Positions 8,488 through 16,322 of a stretch of DNA of 63,865 bases are shown here, one piece after another (the first letter of the stretch is position 1; every line of letters starts with the position of its first letter). The translations under genes and the position numbers were made by a program. The stretch is from assembly GCA_903862955.1 (NCBI GenBank), contig CAIPAH010000030.1, positions 292,748-356,612 on the forward strand, read 5' to 3'. Below the pieces are notes generated by a model that was given only the letters and a program-made list of their open reading frames with translations, did not search any database and had not been told where the DNA came from. Source of the DNA: an uncultured Opitutia bacterium. Its GTDB lineage: Bacteria; Verrucomicrobiota; Verrucomicrobiia; Opitutales; Opitutaceae.

Positions 8488-9539
8488 CGGCGCGACACGG
8501 TGGCGCCGCGCGCGTCCTTGAACACGAGGCTGCGGGACGCGACGTCGATGCTGTCGAAATAGATTTCCTGCACGTCATCGATCATCTCGCCGGTGCGGAA
8601 GAGGCGGCCATTGATGAAGGCGCGCGGCGGATTGCCGGCGTAGACGCCGCTGATCTTCGCGCTGGCGACGAAGCTGCGGAAGGCCGAACTGGCGTTGGGC
8701 ACCGCGCGAATGGCTTCCGTCGTGGCCGTCACGCCGGGGGCGAGCTCGACGGTCGCCGTGCTCGCGACGCGCACGCCGGGAGTCGTATCAATCGGCGTAA
8801 CTTCCGTTGGTGCCTGCGGCTTCACCACCACCGGCGTCGGGGTCACCACCGCCACGGGTTCGGGCGGGGGCGTCGGCAGGGCCTTGGGGGGAACGCGGGT
8901 GGGCGGAGGCGGCTCGGCAAACTTGAGGTAGGCGCCCCCGATGATCGCCGCGGCCAGAAACACGCCGCCGACTGCGATCAGCGCATATTTCCAAAGGCGT
9001 CTCCGGCGCTCGGCGGCCAGCAGGGCAGCGGGCACCTTGGGGCGAACGAAAACCGCGGGCCGGGAACCGCCACCCGGGAATTTGACCTTCCCCGGCGCGG
9101 CGGCGGGAACGGGAGCGTCGGGCGGGATGAGAATCGGGGGAACCGTGCCCTCGCCCTCTTCCGGCGGCGGGGGTGCAACCACCGGAAATGGGGGCAGCGC
9201 AGGGGGTTGCTCGGCTTCGGCTTCCACCGCCGGCTCGGGTTCCCGCGCGACGGCGGGGGTCGGGAGCTTGATCTTCAGCTTCACCTTGCCCTCCTCGGGC
9301 AATGGCATCGGCGGGGGTTCCGCCTCGGGCGATGCCTCCGCAGGGGCTTCGGCCGGGGCGGCCTCGGGCTCCGCTTCAGCCACCGGTTCCGGGTCGGGTT
9401 CGATGATCAACTTGGGCTTGAGCCGCAACTTGCCCTCTTCCACCGGGGCCGCAGCTGGAGGCTCCGGCGGCGGCGCCTCGCCATCGGGGCGGGGCCGCGG
9501 TCGGAGCCGCAACGGGGGTGGCGGAGTCTCGTCGCTCAT
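8481..9539 (-). CDS. Single-pass membrane protein with Pro/Glu-rich arm and GspB-like C-terminal domain
   Basis: A 352-residue protein in three parts. Residues 1-180 are very rich in Pro, Ala and Glu and probably disordered; within them short basic strands recur after EEG (GKLRLKPKL, GKVKLKIKL, GKVKFPGG). After RRRRLWKY, residues about 183-208 form one transmembrane helix. After a Pro-rich linker the last 60 residues (ISGVYAGNPPRAFINGR, FRTGEMIDDVQEI, SRSLVFKDARG) resemble the periplasmic C-terminal domain of the type II secretion assembly factors GspB/PulB. N-in, C-out topology follows from the basic cluster. Function is inferred from this resemblance only; no other secretion gene is nearby. 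Confidence 0.72.
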   Translation of the reverse strand: MSDETPPPPLRLRPRPRPDGEAPPPEPPAAAPVEEGKLRLKPKLIIEPDPEPVAEAEPEAAPAEAPAEASPEAEPPPMPLPEEGKVKLKIKLPTPAVAREPEPAVEAEAEQPPALPPFPVVAPPPPEEGEGTVPPILIPPDAPVPAAAPGKVKFPGGGSRPAVFVRPKVPAALLAAERRRRLWKYALIAVGGVFLAAAIIGGAYLKFAEPPPPTRVPPKALPTPPPEPVAVVTPTPVVVKPQAPTEVTPIDTTPGVRVASTATVELAPGVTATTEAIRAVPNASSAFRSFVASAKISGVYAGNPPRAFINGRLFRTGEMIDDVQEIYFDSIDVASRSLVFKDARGATVSRRY

Positions 9540-9641
9540 GTCGGTACAACAAAAAACGATTATTGTGCCCGGCGCGAAACCAAAAAGATTCCCTCGGAGT
9601 CAATTCCCGTCATGGTAAGCGTTAAATAATCGGCACCCTTT

Positions 9642-9890
9642 ATGAAACGTTTACCTTTTTTCCTTCTGCTCGCGCCCCTAGCCCTGGTCACTGCCTGCTC
9701 GCATAACAAGAAAAAGCCCAAGGAAAACCCCGCCTACGCCTCGGAAGTCGAGGACGCTTTCAAGCAGCGCTGGGTGGAAAAGCGCTCGAGCGAGCTCATG
9801 GCCCTCGGCCTGCGTCCCGACCTGGCGCGCCAGCAGGCGCTGGAGGAATACAGCGTCCGTTACCGCTACACCCACGCGGCGGATAAATGA
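9642..9890 (+). CDS. Small lipoprotein
   Basis: An 82-residue protein starting with a lipoprotein signal: MKR, a hydrophobic stretch, then LVTACS, so the lipidated cysteine is about C19. Behind it is a Lys-rich patch (HNKKKPKENP) and a charged helix (SEVEDAFKQRWVEKRSSELMALGL). I do not recognise the family. It overlaps the rarD gene by four bases (ATGA), so the two are translationally coupled. Confidence 0.75.
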   Translation: MKRLPFFLLLAPLALVTACSHNKKKPKENPAYASEVEDAFKQRWVEKRSSELMALGLRPDLARQQALEEYSVRYRYTHAADK

Positions 9891-10801
9891 GCCAAGGGGC
9901 CCACCCCGCGGCCGGCCGCGGGGCGCTGGCCGCCGCCGCCTGTTACTTTTGCTGGGGCCTGTTTCCTCTCTATTGGAAGCAGCTGGCGGATGTCGATGCG
10001 ACAGAGCTGATTGCGCACCGTCATATCTGGTCGCTGGCCTTCGTCCTCTGCCTGATGGCCGCGGGCGCGGGCTGGTCTGAACTGCGCGCGGCGCTGCGTT
10101 CCCCGGTCGCGCTCCGGTGGCACGCATTGAGTGGCGTTCTACTCACGATCAACTGGCTGGTCTACGTCTGGGGCGTGAACCACGGGCATGTGTTGGAGAC
10201 GAGCCTGGGCTACTTCCTCGTCCCGCTCGTCAATGTCGCCCTCGGCCGCCTGGTCCTGCATGAACGGCTCCGTCCGGTGCCATGGCTGGCAATCGGCTCC
10301 GCCGCCTTGGGCGTGATGCTGATGTTGGTGAAGGTCGGCCGGCCGCCGTGGATTGCCCTCACCCTGGCTGGCACGTTTGGCGCCTATGGCTTGCTGCGGA
10401 AAAAGTCCCCGCTCGGCCCGCTCACCGGGCTCGGCTTGGAAACCCTGCTGCTCGCCCCGCTCGCCCTCACCTTCCTCGCCTGGCAGCAACACACCGGGGC
10501 GGGCGCCCTCGGCCGCGTCTCGTCGTTGGAACATGTGATGCTGGTGAGCGCGGGCGTGGTCACGGCCGTGCCGCTGTTGCTCTTTGCCTACGGCGCGCGC
10601 CGGATCCGGCTGTCCACGCTGGGCCTGCTCCAATACATCGCGCCCACGGTGCAGTTCGCCTTGGGCCTGTGGATCTTCCACGAACCCTTCTCGCGTGATC
10701 GCGCGCTCGCTTTCGCGTTCATCTGGGCCGGACTGGCGCTCTATACCGCGGACAATCTCTGGTATCAGCGGCGTATCCGGCTGGTGGTCTTGCCGGAGTG
10801 A
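9887..10801 (+). CDS. rarD: RarD protein, EamA/DMT-superfamily transporter
   Basis: A 304-residue membrane protein with about ten hydrophobic helices. The N-terminal helix AACYFCWGLFPLYWKQL, then ELIAHRHIWSL, and NWLVYVWGVNHGHVLETSLGYFLVPLVNVALGRLVL are typical of RarD in the drug/metabolite transporter superfamily. The second EamA half has ALTLAGTFGAYGLLRK and ends with LGLLQYIAPTVQFALGLWIFHEPF, also typical. Physiological substrate is unknown for most members. The ATG overlaps the stop of the preceding lipoprotein gene. Confidence 0.93.
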   Translation: MSQGAHPAAGRGALAAAACYFCWGLFPLYWKQLADVDATELIAHRHIWSLAFVLCLMAAGAGWSELRAALRSPVALRWHALSGVLLTINWLVYVWGVNHGHVLETSLGYFLVPLVNVALGRLVLHERLRPVPWLAIGSAALGVMLMLVKVGRPPWIALTLAGTFGAYGLLRKKSPLGPLTGLGLETLLLAPLALTFLAWQQHTGAGALGRVSSLEHVMLVSAGVVTAVPLLLFAYGARRIRLSTLGLLQYIAPTVQFALGLWIFHEPFSRDRALAFAFIWAGLALYTADNLWYQRRIRLVVLPE

Positions 10802-10823
10802 ATCCCACCGACCCGCGGGTCGG

Positions 10824-11324
10824 TCACAGCGGCTCGTTCTCGCGCTTGATGTCGAGCAACTCGATGAGGAAAACCAGGGTCGTGTTGCGCGGGATGCGCG
10901 GGGGAGAACCCCGCATGCCGAAACCGAGCTCCGGCGGGATGATGACGAGTCGACGCTCGCCCACCTTCATCTGCAACATGGTCTGGTCCCAGCCGGAGAT
11001 CACGAGGTCGCGGCCGACGCGGAAGGAAAACGGATGCTGGCGGTCGACGATCTGCTCGAAGAGCGTGCCGTTGAGTAGGCGGGCGGCGTAGATCACGGAA
11101 ACGATATCGCCCGGACGCGCCGGGTCACCCTTGCCCTCGGCTTGGATGACATAGCGGATGCCGGTGCTGGACTTTTGGGCGTTGGGCCACGTCTTTTCCA
11201 CGAAGGCCAGGTCCTCATCCGGGAGCTTCTCGCGCTGGGCCTGCAACCCGGGCGCGCCGAGCGCCAGCATCAGCAGCAGCACAAACATGGGACGGAAAAG
11301 GAAACTCATTTGTCCTGTCTTCAT
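10824..11324 (-). CDS. Exported FKBP-type peptidyl-prolyl cis-trans isomerase
   Basis: Catalyses proline isomerisation during folding of exported proteins. The N-terminus is a signal peptide (RPMFVLLLMLALGAPGLQA), followed by a short helical segment and one FKBP domain: GDIVSVIYAARLLNGTLFEQ, PFSFRVGRDLVISGWDQTMLQMKVGERRLVIIPPELGFG and TTLVFLIELLDI. The active-site residues of the VISGWD and LIIPPELGFG strands are present. The chosen ATG at 11324 overlaps the upstream glycosylase stop (ATGA). A second ATG at 11309 has an AGGA close before it and would start directly at the signal peptide; either could be right. The C-terminus is short, without a dimerisation extension. Confidence 0.87.
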   Translation of the reverse strand: MKTGQMSFLFRPMFVLLLMLALGAPGLQAQREKLPDEDLAFVEKTWPNAQKSSTGIRYVIQAEGKGDPARPGDIVSVIYAARLLNGTLFEQIVDRQHPFSFRVGRDLVISGWDQTMLQMKVGERRLVIIPPELGFGMRGSPPRIPRNTTLVFLIELLDIKRENEPL

Positions 11325-11953
11325 GACCGGAGGACCGCGGGTTGGCACGAATTTTTTATCGCCTCATGCGCGGCGGCCAGGGTGAGGGCCTGGCGCAGGA
11401 GGGTGCGCCCGGGCTCCATGCGATGCCAGGGCGAGGCGCCCGAGGGGTGCGGCAGCGGGATGCAATCCGCCCCGTGACCCCGGTAATCGATGCGAAACGA
11501 CCGCCCAATCGTCTCCACCAGCGGGCGTTCCCCGAGAAATTGCGTGATGGCGAGCTTGCCCACGGGGAGCACCAAGGCCGGGCGCAACAGCGCGAATTCG
11601 CGCTCCAACCAAGCCGAGCAATTCGTGATCTCCTCGGGGGCCGGCACGCGGTCGCCGCCCTCGGGGCGCTTGCCGGGAAAACACCGGCACACCGCCGCGA
11701 AATAAACCCGGTCGCGGACTTCGTCCTCCGTCCAGCCGGGGATTTCCGCGAACCACTTGAAAAGCGTCTTGCCCGCCGTCCACGCGAACGGCCGGCCGAG
11801 CTTGGGCTCCTTGTCGCCCGGCGCCTGCCCCACCAGCAAAATGCGGCTGGCCACGGTGCGCCCGACCACCACCGGCCGGTGCATGCGCGGGCAGCGCTCA
11901 CACGCGCGGAGCGCAGCGAGGTGCTTCTCGACGGCGGAAACGGTAACGCGCAT
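11321..11953 (-). CDS. Uracil-DNA glycosylase, Fe-S (family 4/5-like)
   Basis: Removes uracil from DNA as the first step of base-excision repair. With the ATG at 11953 the protein has 210 residues. It carries GQAPG at 42-46 and HPSG near the C-terminus, the two motifs of the superfamily active site, and GRPFAWTAGKTLFKW after the first. Cysteines C18, C21, C91 and C112 are spaced like the 4Fe-4S ligands of family 4/5 enzymes. The frame could extend upstream to 11989, but those residues do not look conserved. It overlaps the FKBP gene by four bases, so the two are coupled. Confidence 0.88.
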   Translation of the reverse strand: MRVTVSAVEKHLAALRACERCPRMHRPVVVGRTVASRILLVGQAPGDKEPKLGRPFAWTAGKTLFKWFAEIPGWTEDEVRDRVYFAAVCRCFPGKRPEGGDRVPAPEEITNCSAWLEREFALLRPALVLPVGKLAITQFLGERPLVETIGRSFRIDYRGHGADCIPLPHPSGASPWHRMEPGRTLLRQALTLAAAHEAIKNSCQPAVLRS

Positions 11954-12003
11954 GCGCCGATGCTGGGGTTGTCCCGCACCGGCGCGCAAGCCCGGGACAG
12001 ATT

Positions 12004-13239
12004 TTAGTAGCGATGACGGCTCCGGCCGCCGCCGCCGCCAAAGCGGTTCCAGCCACCCTGCCGGCTCGGCTTGGAATGCGAGCCACCGGGGGCCGAGGGC
12101 TGCACCGCGCGCGCGACGAACGCGCGATACGGGAACCCCTCGAGCTTGAGCTCGGGAATCTTCTGGCCGATGAAGCGCTGGATGTCGCGGATGTCGCCGG
12201 CGTTTTCCGGCGTGACGAGCGTGAACGCGTCACCCACGGCCTGCGCCCGGCCGGTGCGGCCGATGCGGTGGACATAATCCTCGGGCTTCTCGGGGACGTC
12301 GTAGTTGATGACGTGCGAGATGTCGGCGACGTCGATGCCGCGCGCCGCGATGTCCGTGGCGACCATGACCTCGTATTTGCCGGACTTGAAGCCGGCGAGG
12401 GCCTCCATGCGCTGGTTCTGCGAGCGGTTGGCGTGCAGCACAGCGACGGAGTGGTTGGCGGCCTTGAGCCGGCGGGCGATCTTGTCGGCGCCGTGTTTGG
12501 TGCGGGAGAAGACGAGGACGCTGTCGAAGTCGGTCTTGGCGAGGAGCGCCTCGAGCAGCTCGAATTTCTGGTCTGCGGCGACGGGATAGAGCGCGTGGTT
12601 GACCGACTCGTTGACGGAGCGGGCGATGCCGATCTCGACCTTGGTCGGGTTGCGCAGGGCAAACGACGCGACCGCGGCGATCTCCGGCGGGACGGTGGCG
12701 GAGAAGAACAGCGTCTGGCGCTCGCGCGGGCAGCGGGCGACGATGTCCTTCACAACGGGCAGGAAGCCCATGTCGAGCATGCGGTCGACCTCATCGAGGA
12801 TGAGGATGTTGATGTCCTGGAGGCTGATGGTACGCTCCTTGAGGTAGTCCATCAGGCGGCCGGGCGTGGCGACGATGATGTCGACGCCGCGCTTGAGCTC
12901 GGTGCGCTGGTTGCCGTAGCCGACGCCGCCAAAGATGGCGACGGTGCGGATGTCGGTGAAGCGGGCGAAATCGCGGAAGGCGGTCTCGACCTGGGCGGCA
13001 AGTTCGCGCGTGGGCTCGAGGACGAGCACGCGGGTGCGGCCGTGTTGGCCGAGGCGGGTGAGGACCGGCAGCGCGAAGGCCGCGGTCTTGCCGGTGCCCG
13101 TCTGGGCGGAGGCAATGAGGTCGCCGCCGGCGAGCACGGCCGGGATGGCGCGCAGCTGGATGGGCGTGGGATCGGTGTAACCGGCGGCTTGCACGCCGCG
13201 GAGCACCTGTTCGGAAAGATTGAGAGCTTTAAAAGGCAT
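12004..13239 (-). CDS. DEAD-box ATP-dependent RNA helicase, RhlE-like
   Basis: An RNA-unwinding ATPase of 411 residues from the ATG at 13239. The Q motif is in FKALNLSEQVLRGVQAAGY-TDPTPIQ, Walker A is AQTGTGKTAAF (45-55), and motif Ia is PTRELAAQ. Motif II reads DEVD rather than DEAD, motif III is SAT, and VATDIAARGIDV and HRIGRTGRA complete the second RecA domain. The tail after about 385 is Gly/Arg/Ser-rich and ends RSRHRY, a likely unstructured RNA-binding tail that resembles the end of the neighbouring RRM protein. Cold-shock helicase function is plausible from this pairing. An intrinsic terminator separates it from the RRM gene, so it probably needs its own promoter or readthrough. Confidence 0.92.
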   Translation of the reverse strand: MPFKALNLSEQVLRGVQAAGYTDPTPIQLRAIPAVLAGGDLIASAQTGTGKTAAFALPVLTRLGQHGRTRVLVLEPTRELAAQVETAFRDFARFTDIRTVAIFGGVGYGNQRTELKRGVDIIVATPGRLMDYLKERTISLQDINILILDEVDRMLDMGFLPVVKDIVARCPRERQTLFFSATVPPEIAAVASFALRNPTKVEIGIARSVNESVNHALYPVAADQKFELLEALLAKTDFDSVLVFSRTKHGADKIARRLKAANHSVAVLHANRSQNQRMEALAGFKSGKYEVMVATDIAARGIDVADISHVINYDVPEKPEDYVHRIGRTGRAQAVGDAFTLVTPENAGDIRDIQRFIGQKIPELKLEGFPYRAFVARAVQPSAPGGSHSKPSRQGGWNRFGGGGGRSRHRY

Positions 13240-13280
13240 AAGGCAGGGGCCGCAGTCGTGCGGCGGAGAAAATCTGTAAA

Positions 13281-13315
13281 AAGAAAAAGGACGGAGCCCC
13301 AAAGGAGCTCCGTCC
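13281..13315 (-). terminator. Intrinsic terminator after the RRM gene
   Basis: On the minus strand GGACGGAGC (13315-13307) and GCTCCGTCC (13297-13289) form a 9-bp perfect stem with a 9-base loop, followed by TTTTTCTTTTT. It lies between the RRM gene and the helicase gene and would attenuate readthrough into the helicase. Confidence 0.88.
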
Positions 13316-13345
13316 CTCGAAAATCAGTTCGTGAAAACGAATCGA

Positions 13346-13726
13346 TTAGTAACGGCGCTCGCCGCGATCGCGGCCGCCGCCACCGCCGCCACCGCCGAAG
13401 CCGCCGCGGTCACGACCGCCGCCGCCACCGCCGAAGCCACGGCCGCCACCGCCGAAGCCGCCACCCGGGCGCTCTTCCTTGGGACGGGCCTCATTGACCG
13501 TGAGCTGACGACCACCGAGATCGGTGCCGTTCATCTTCTCGGTCGCGGCTTTCGCCTCTTCCTCGGTGCCCATGGTGATGAACGCGAAGCCGCGGGGGCG
13601 GCCGGTCATCTTGTCCATGGCGACGTACAGATCCGTGACGGTGCCGAACTGGCCGAAAGCGGCGCGAAGCTCGTCTTCGGTGGTCTTGAACGACAGGTTG
13701 CCGACGTATAGTTTTGAATTACCCAT
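13346..13726 (-). CDS. RRM-type glycine-rich RNA-binding protein
   Basis: A 126-residue protein from the ATG at 13726. An RRM domain covers the first 80 residues: RNP2 is KLYVGNLSF and RNP1 is RGFAFITM. The remainder is a GGGFGGGG / GRDRGG tail ending RGERRY. Such proteins in bacteria are small RNA chaperones often induced by cold; that role here is inferred. The upstream gap to 13926 is about 200 bases, long enough for a structured leader. The gene ends in a strong terminator. The neighbouring helicase has a similar Gly/Arg tail. Confidence 0.92.
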   Translation of the reverse strand: MGNSKLYVGNLSFKTTEDELRAAFGQFGTVTDLYVAMDKMTGRPRGFAFITMGTEEEAKAATEKMNGTDLGGRQLTVNEARPKEERPGGGFGGGGRGFGGGGGGRDRGGFGGGGGGGGRDRGERRY

Positions 13727-13926
13727 TGTGATGTCTCGAAGATCCACCGTCATCTGCCAGTTCCGTTCCCACCGTGGGTTTCGAAATCATCACTTAAGCA
13801 ATACGCTCAGCCTACGACTCACCAGATGCTGTCATCCTACGCTTTCTCTATCGATAAGTGGCTGAAGGCATCGATTAACGGTGCAAACGCAAGGCTATTC
13901 GCCGCGGAGCCTTCCCGGCCAAGGGC

Positions 13927-14340
13927 TTAGATCGAGTACTTCGCCCGGATCTCCTCCGGCAGCGGCGTCGCCCGGCCTGTCGCGAGCGTGACCAGCGAAT
14001 AGTCGCAGGCGCCGTCACACACCCGCTTGCCGGTGGGCCGCTTCTCGATTTCAAACGCCACGCGACAACCCGTCTCCGTGAAGTGCTCGATCCAAGTCCG
14101 CACCACCATCCGGTCGCCCCAGCCCAGCGGCCGCCGGAAGTGAATCGTGGCGGAACTCATGTACCAACCGAGCCCCAGCGCCGCAAACGTCTGCATCGGC
14201 ATCTTGTAGCAGCGCTCCATCTGGTCGAAGCGCGCCGCCAGCACGTAATCGAGGTAACGCGTCGAATGGACGTGCTGGTACAGGTCGATGTCATCCGGCC
14301 GGACCGCCAGCTCGGATTCGAATTTGGAAAAGACGTTCAT
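13927..14340 (-). CDS. 4-hydroxybenzoyl-CoA-type acyl-CoA thioesterase (YbgC-like)
   Basis: A 137-residue single hot-dog domain protein. The catalytic Asp/His region is DDIDLYQHVHSTRYLDYV, matching the YbgC/4HBT pattern, followed by the central helix AARFDQMERCY and strands SSATIHFRRPLGWGDRMVVRTWIEHF and CRVAFEIEKRPTGKRVCDGACDYSLV. It hydrolyses a CoA thioester; substrate unknown. YbgC often works near the Tol-Pal envelope system, but no tol gene is nearby. The S4-domain gene lies 15 bases upstream on the same strand and may share a transcript. Confidence 0.85.
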   Translation of the reverse strand: MNVFSKFESELAVRPDDIDLYQHVHSTRYLDYVLAARFDQMERCYKMPMQTFAALGLGWYMSSATIHFRRPLGWGDRMVVRTWIEHFTETGCRVAFEIEKRPTGKRVCDGACDYSLVTLATGRATPLPEEIRAKYSI

Positions 14341-14355
14341 CCTCCGATGGGACGC

Positions 14356-14724
14356 TCACTCGAACAGCCGGTCAACCTCGCGGCGTTCCCGCTTGGTCGG
14401 CCGGCCACTGCCCTTCGGCCGCGCGAGCACGCGCTCCAGCCGCGACACCCGCAGCTTCTCAAATTCCTCCGGCGGGGTGAGGTCGGTGCAGTATTCCGGC
14501 ACGAGCTTTGCCCCCACCCGGCTCGCCGGCGCGTCCACCACGCGCAGCGTGCGTGTGATCAGGCCCTGCTGCACCGTCACGATTTCACCGGCGTGGACTT
14601 CCCGCGACGGTTTCGCCGGCAGTTCGTTGATGGCCACGGCGCCCGCGCGGATCGCCGTGGCCGCCAGGTTGCGGGTCTTGAAGAGCCGCACGGCCCAGAG
14701 CCACTTGTCGAGCCGCGCGGTCAC
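14356..14724 (-). CDS. S4-domain RNA-binding protein, Hsp15 (HslR)-like
   Basis: A 122-residue protein whose N-terminal 60 residues are an S4 RNA-binding fold: ARLDKWLWAVRLFKTRNLAATAIRAGAV, then NELPAKPSREVHAGEIVTV. The rest is basic, with EKLRVSRLERVLARPKGSGRPTKRERREVDRLFE at the end, as in Hsp15, which rescues stalled 50S subunits carrying nascent peptidyl-tRNA in E. coli. Length matches that family (about 130). Role by homology. Confidence 0.87.
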   Translation of the reverse strand: MTARLDKWLWAVRLFKTRNLAATAIRAGAVAINELPAKPSREVHAGEIVTVQQGLITRTLRVVDAPASRVGAKLVPEYCTDLTPPEEFEKLRVSRLERVLARPKGSGRPTKRERREVDRLFE

Positions 14725-14735
14725 AGCCGTCCGGC

Positions 14736-15470
14736 TCAGTGCTTGAAGGGGTTGAACCCGCCCGCACCCATGCCGGGAATCGAAAATTCCGCGTAGCCAT
14801 CGGTGGAGAAGAGCGAGTCCGACACCGGGGACTTGTCCACGCTGGTCACTTCCATGCGCGCGGTCTCGGCTCCCTTGGTGTCATGCGTCACGACGCGCAT
14901 CGGGAAATAATTCCCGTCGCGCGCGAAATTCTCCCAGCCCGGGGGCGGCGCGCCGCGGCCACCCATCGGGTTGCCGCCGGAAAAGGACATGAAAGGCCCG
15001 AGGCCGGACGCGAGCCACAGCTCGATGACTTCCCCTTTTTCGCTGGTCGTGCGGTATTCGGTCGCCAAGTAGCCGGCGATCATCTCGGTGCGGCCCGTCG
15101 CCACCGGGGCTGACATCGCGTGGCCGTCCTTGTATTTGGCCGTCTGCTCGGCGGTCGGCTGCGGAATCGGGCGGCGCATGAACATTTTCTGCCCCTGCAT
15201 ATCCATGAGGATGATCATCTCCTTGGCGGGCATATCGAGGATGATGCCCATGGCACCATTGCCGCCGTGCTTCTCGTCCATCTTCGGGTCCATGCGCATC
15301 TTGCCATTCTTCATGGCATACTCGAGGGACATCTTGTCCTTCTTATTGCTGGTCATGTCCATGTGGACACGGCCCTCAAAGGAATCGGCGGCGGAGACCG
15401 CGGTGAAGGTGACCAAGGCCAACGCGGTGAACAGCAGGCCGCGGCAGTAGGAAGCAACAGGCAGTTTCAT
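14736..15470 (-). CDS. Exported DUF4412 protein
   Basis: A 244-residue exported protein with a signal peptide (CRGLLFTALALVTFTAVSA). It contains FEGRVHMDMTSNKKDKMSLEYAMKNGKMRMDPK, a MIILMDMQGQKMFMRRP strand and IAGYLATEYRTTSEKGEVIELWLASGLG, the pattern of DUF4412, which is thought to form a lipoprotein-carrier-like beta sheet (inference from family resemblance). Met-rich: 'DMPAKEMIILMDMQGQKMFM'. Function unknown. It is preceded by a terminator for the gene upstream, so it has its own promoter. Confidence 0.75.
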   Translation of the reverse strand: MKLPVASYCRGLLFTALALVTFTAVSAADSFEGRVHMDMTSNKKDKMSLEYAMKNGKMRMDPKMDEKHGGNGAMGIILDMPAKEMIILMDMQGQKMFMRRPIPQPTAEQTAKYKDGHAMSAPVATGRTEMIAGYLATEYRTTSEKGEVIELWLASGLGPFMSFSGGNPMGGRGAPPPGWENFARDGNYFPMRVVTHDTKGAETARMEVTSVDKSPVSDSLFSTDGYAEFSIPGMGAGGFNPFKH

Positions 15471-15576
15471 GATGGGAGGGGAATCAGGGTGGTTGGGGTG
15501 GTTGGAACCCGACCGGATGCCTCACGGGTTTAGTGCCCGGTTTTCCGACCGCAAGGCTTCCGACGAATCCCGACGC

Positions 15577-15608
15577 AAAAAAAACCGCGCGCCACAAGGG
15601 ACGCGCGG
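15577..15608 (-). terminator. Intrinsic terminator after the DUF3016 gene
   Basis: On the minus strand CCGCGCG (15608-15602) and CGCGCGG (15591-15585) form a 7-bp GC stem with a 10-base loop followed by eight T residues. It is one of the clearest terminators in the window. Confidence 0.9.
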
Positions 15609-15638
15609 CCAAGGTGGACCCGAATTGAGCCCGGTGAT

Positions 15639-16169
15639 TCAGCCCCGGCCGTCCTTCGGGAAGTCGTTCTTCAGCCAGTCGTCGAGCAGGTTCTTCTCGA
15701 AGCGCAGGTTGTCGCGCGGATTGTTGGTGATCTTCCCCATGAAGGCGAGGTCGCGGAGTTGGCGTTTGCCCTCCTTGATCACCCGGCCGTCGGCCGCCGT
15801 CAGCTTGAACTCGAGGTCCATCCGGGGCGGATAAACATCCTTCACGATGCGGATGTCCATCGCCTGGCCATTGCGCCACGGCTCAAAATCGCCCGCGAGA
15901 TCGATGTCGGTGAACGTCACCGTCAACTTCTCGCCTGCCGGCACTACGGTCTGGGCCTTCAGCACGATGTAGTCGCGAATCTGGTCCAGGATGGCCTTCT
16001 CGCCCATCTGGGTCGAAGTGTAGGCGTCGCGGATGTCGGAATATTTCTCCGGCGAGGCAAAGATGACCTCCGCCTTGGCGTCGGTCGCGGGGGTCGATTC
16101 AGCCGCCACCGCACAGCCGATCGCGGCCAAGCTCACGACGGCGCCAAAAAACATTGGGGTAATTTTCAT
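15639..16169 (-). CDS. Exported DUF3016 protein
   Basis: A 176-residue exported protein with signal peptide MKITPMFFGAVVSLAAIGCAVA. The mature part has AEVIFASPEKYSDIRDAYTST, LVVPAGEKLTVTFTDIDLAGDFEPW-like strands (LKAQTVVPAGEKL, VTFTDIDLAGDF), and ends with GRVIKEGKRQLRDLAFM, the DUF3016 pattern. Function is unknown. An alternative ATG at 16187 would add six residues. The C following AAIG could make it a lipoprotein, but the context of the cysteine fits this poorly. Confidence 0.75.
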   Translation of the reverse strand: MKITPMFFGAVVSLAAIGCAVAAESTPATDAKAEVIFASPEKYSDIRDAYTSTQMGEKAILDQIRDYIVLKAQTVVPAGEKLTVTFTDIDLAGDFEPWRNGQAMDIRIVKDVYPPRMDLEFKLTAADGRVIKEGKRQLRDLAFMGKITNNPRDNLRFEKNLLDDWLKNDFPKDGRG

Positions 16170-16322
16170 GATCTGGGTGAGACGCATCTTGGCGCCAATT
16201 GGTTCCCACGCGAGTCCGCTTCGAGCCGCGCTATTAGGAGCATTAACGCATCATCTTTAATTCGTTAGATATAAATCGATTATGGAACTACAGTCCCGGC
16301 CGTCTCTGGCTATCACAGCCGA

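Noticed and set aside
12013-13497. A 494-codon open frame antisense to the helicase and RRM genes
   Set aside because: Asp/Gly/Val-rich shadow that crosses two genes and a terminator.
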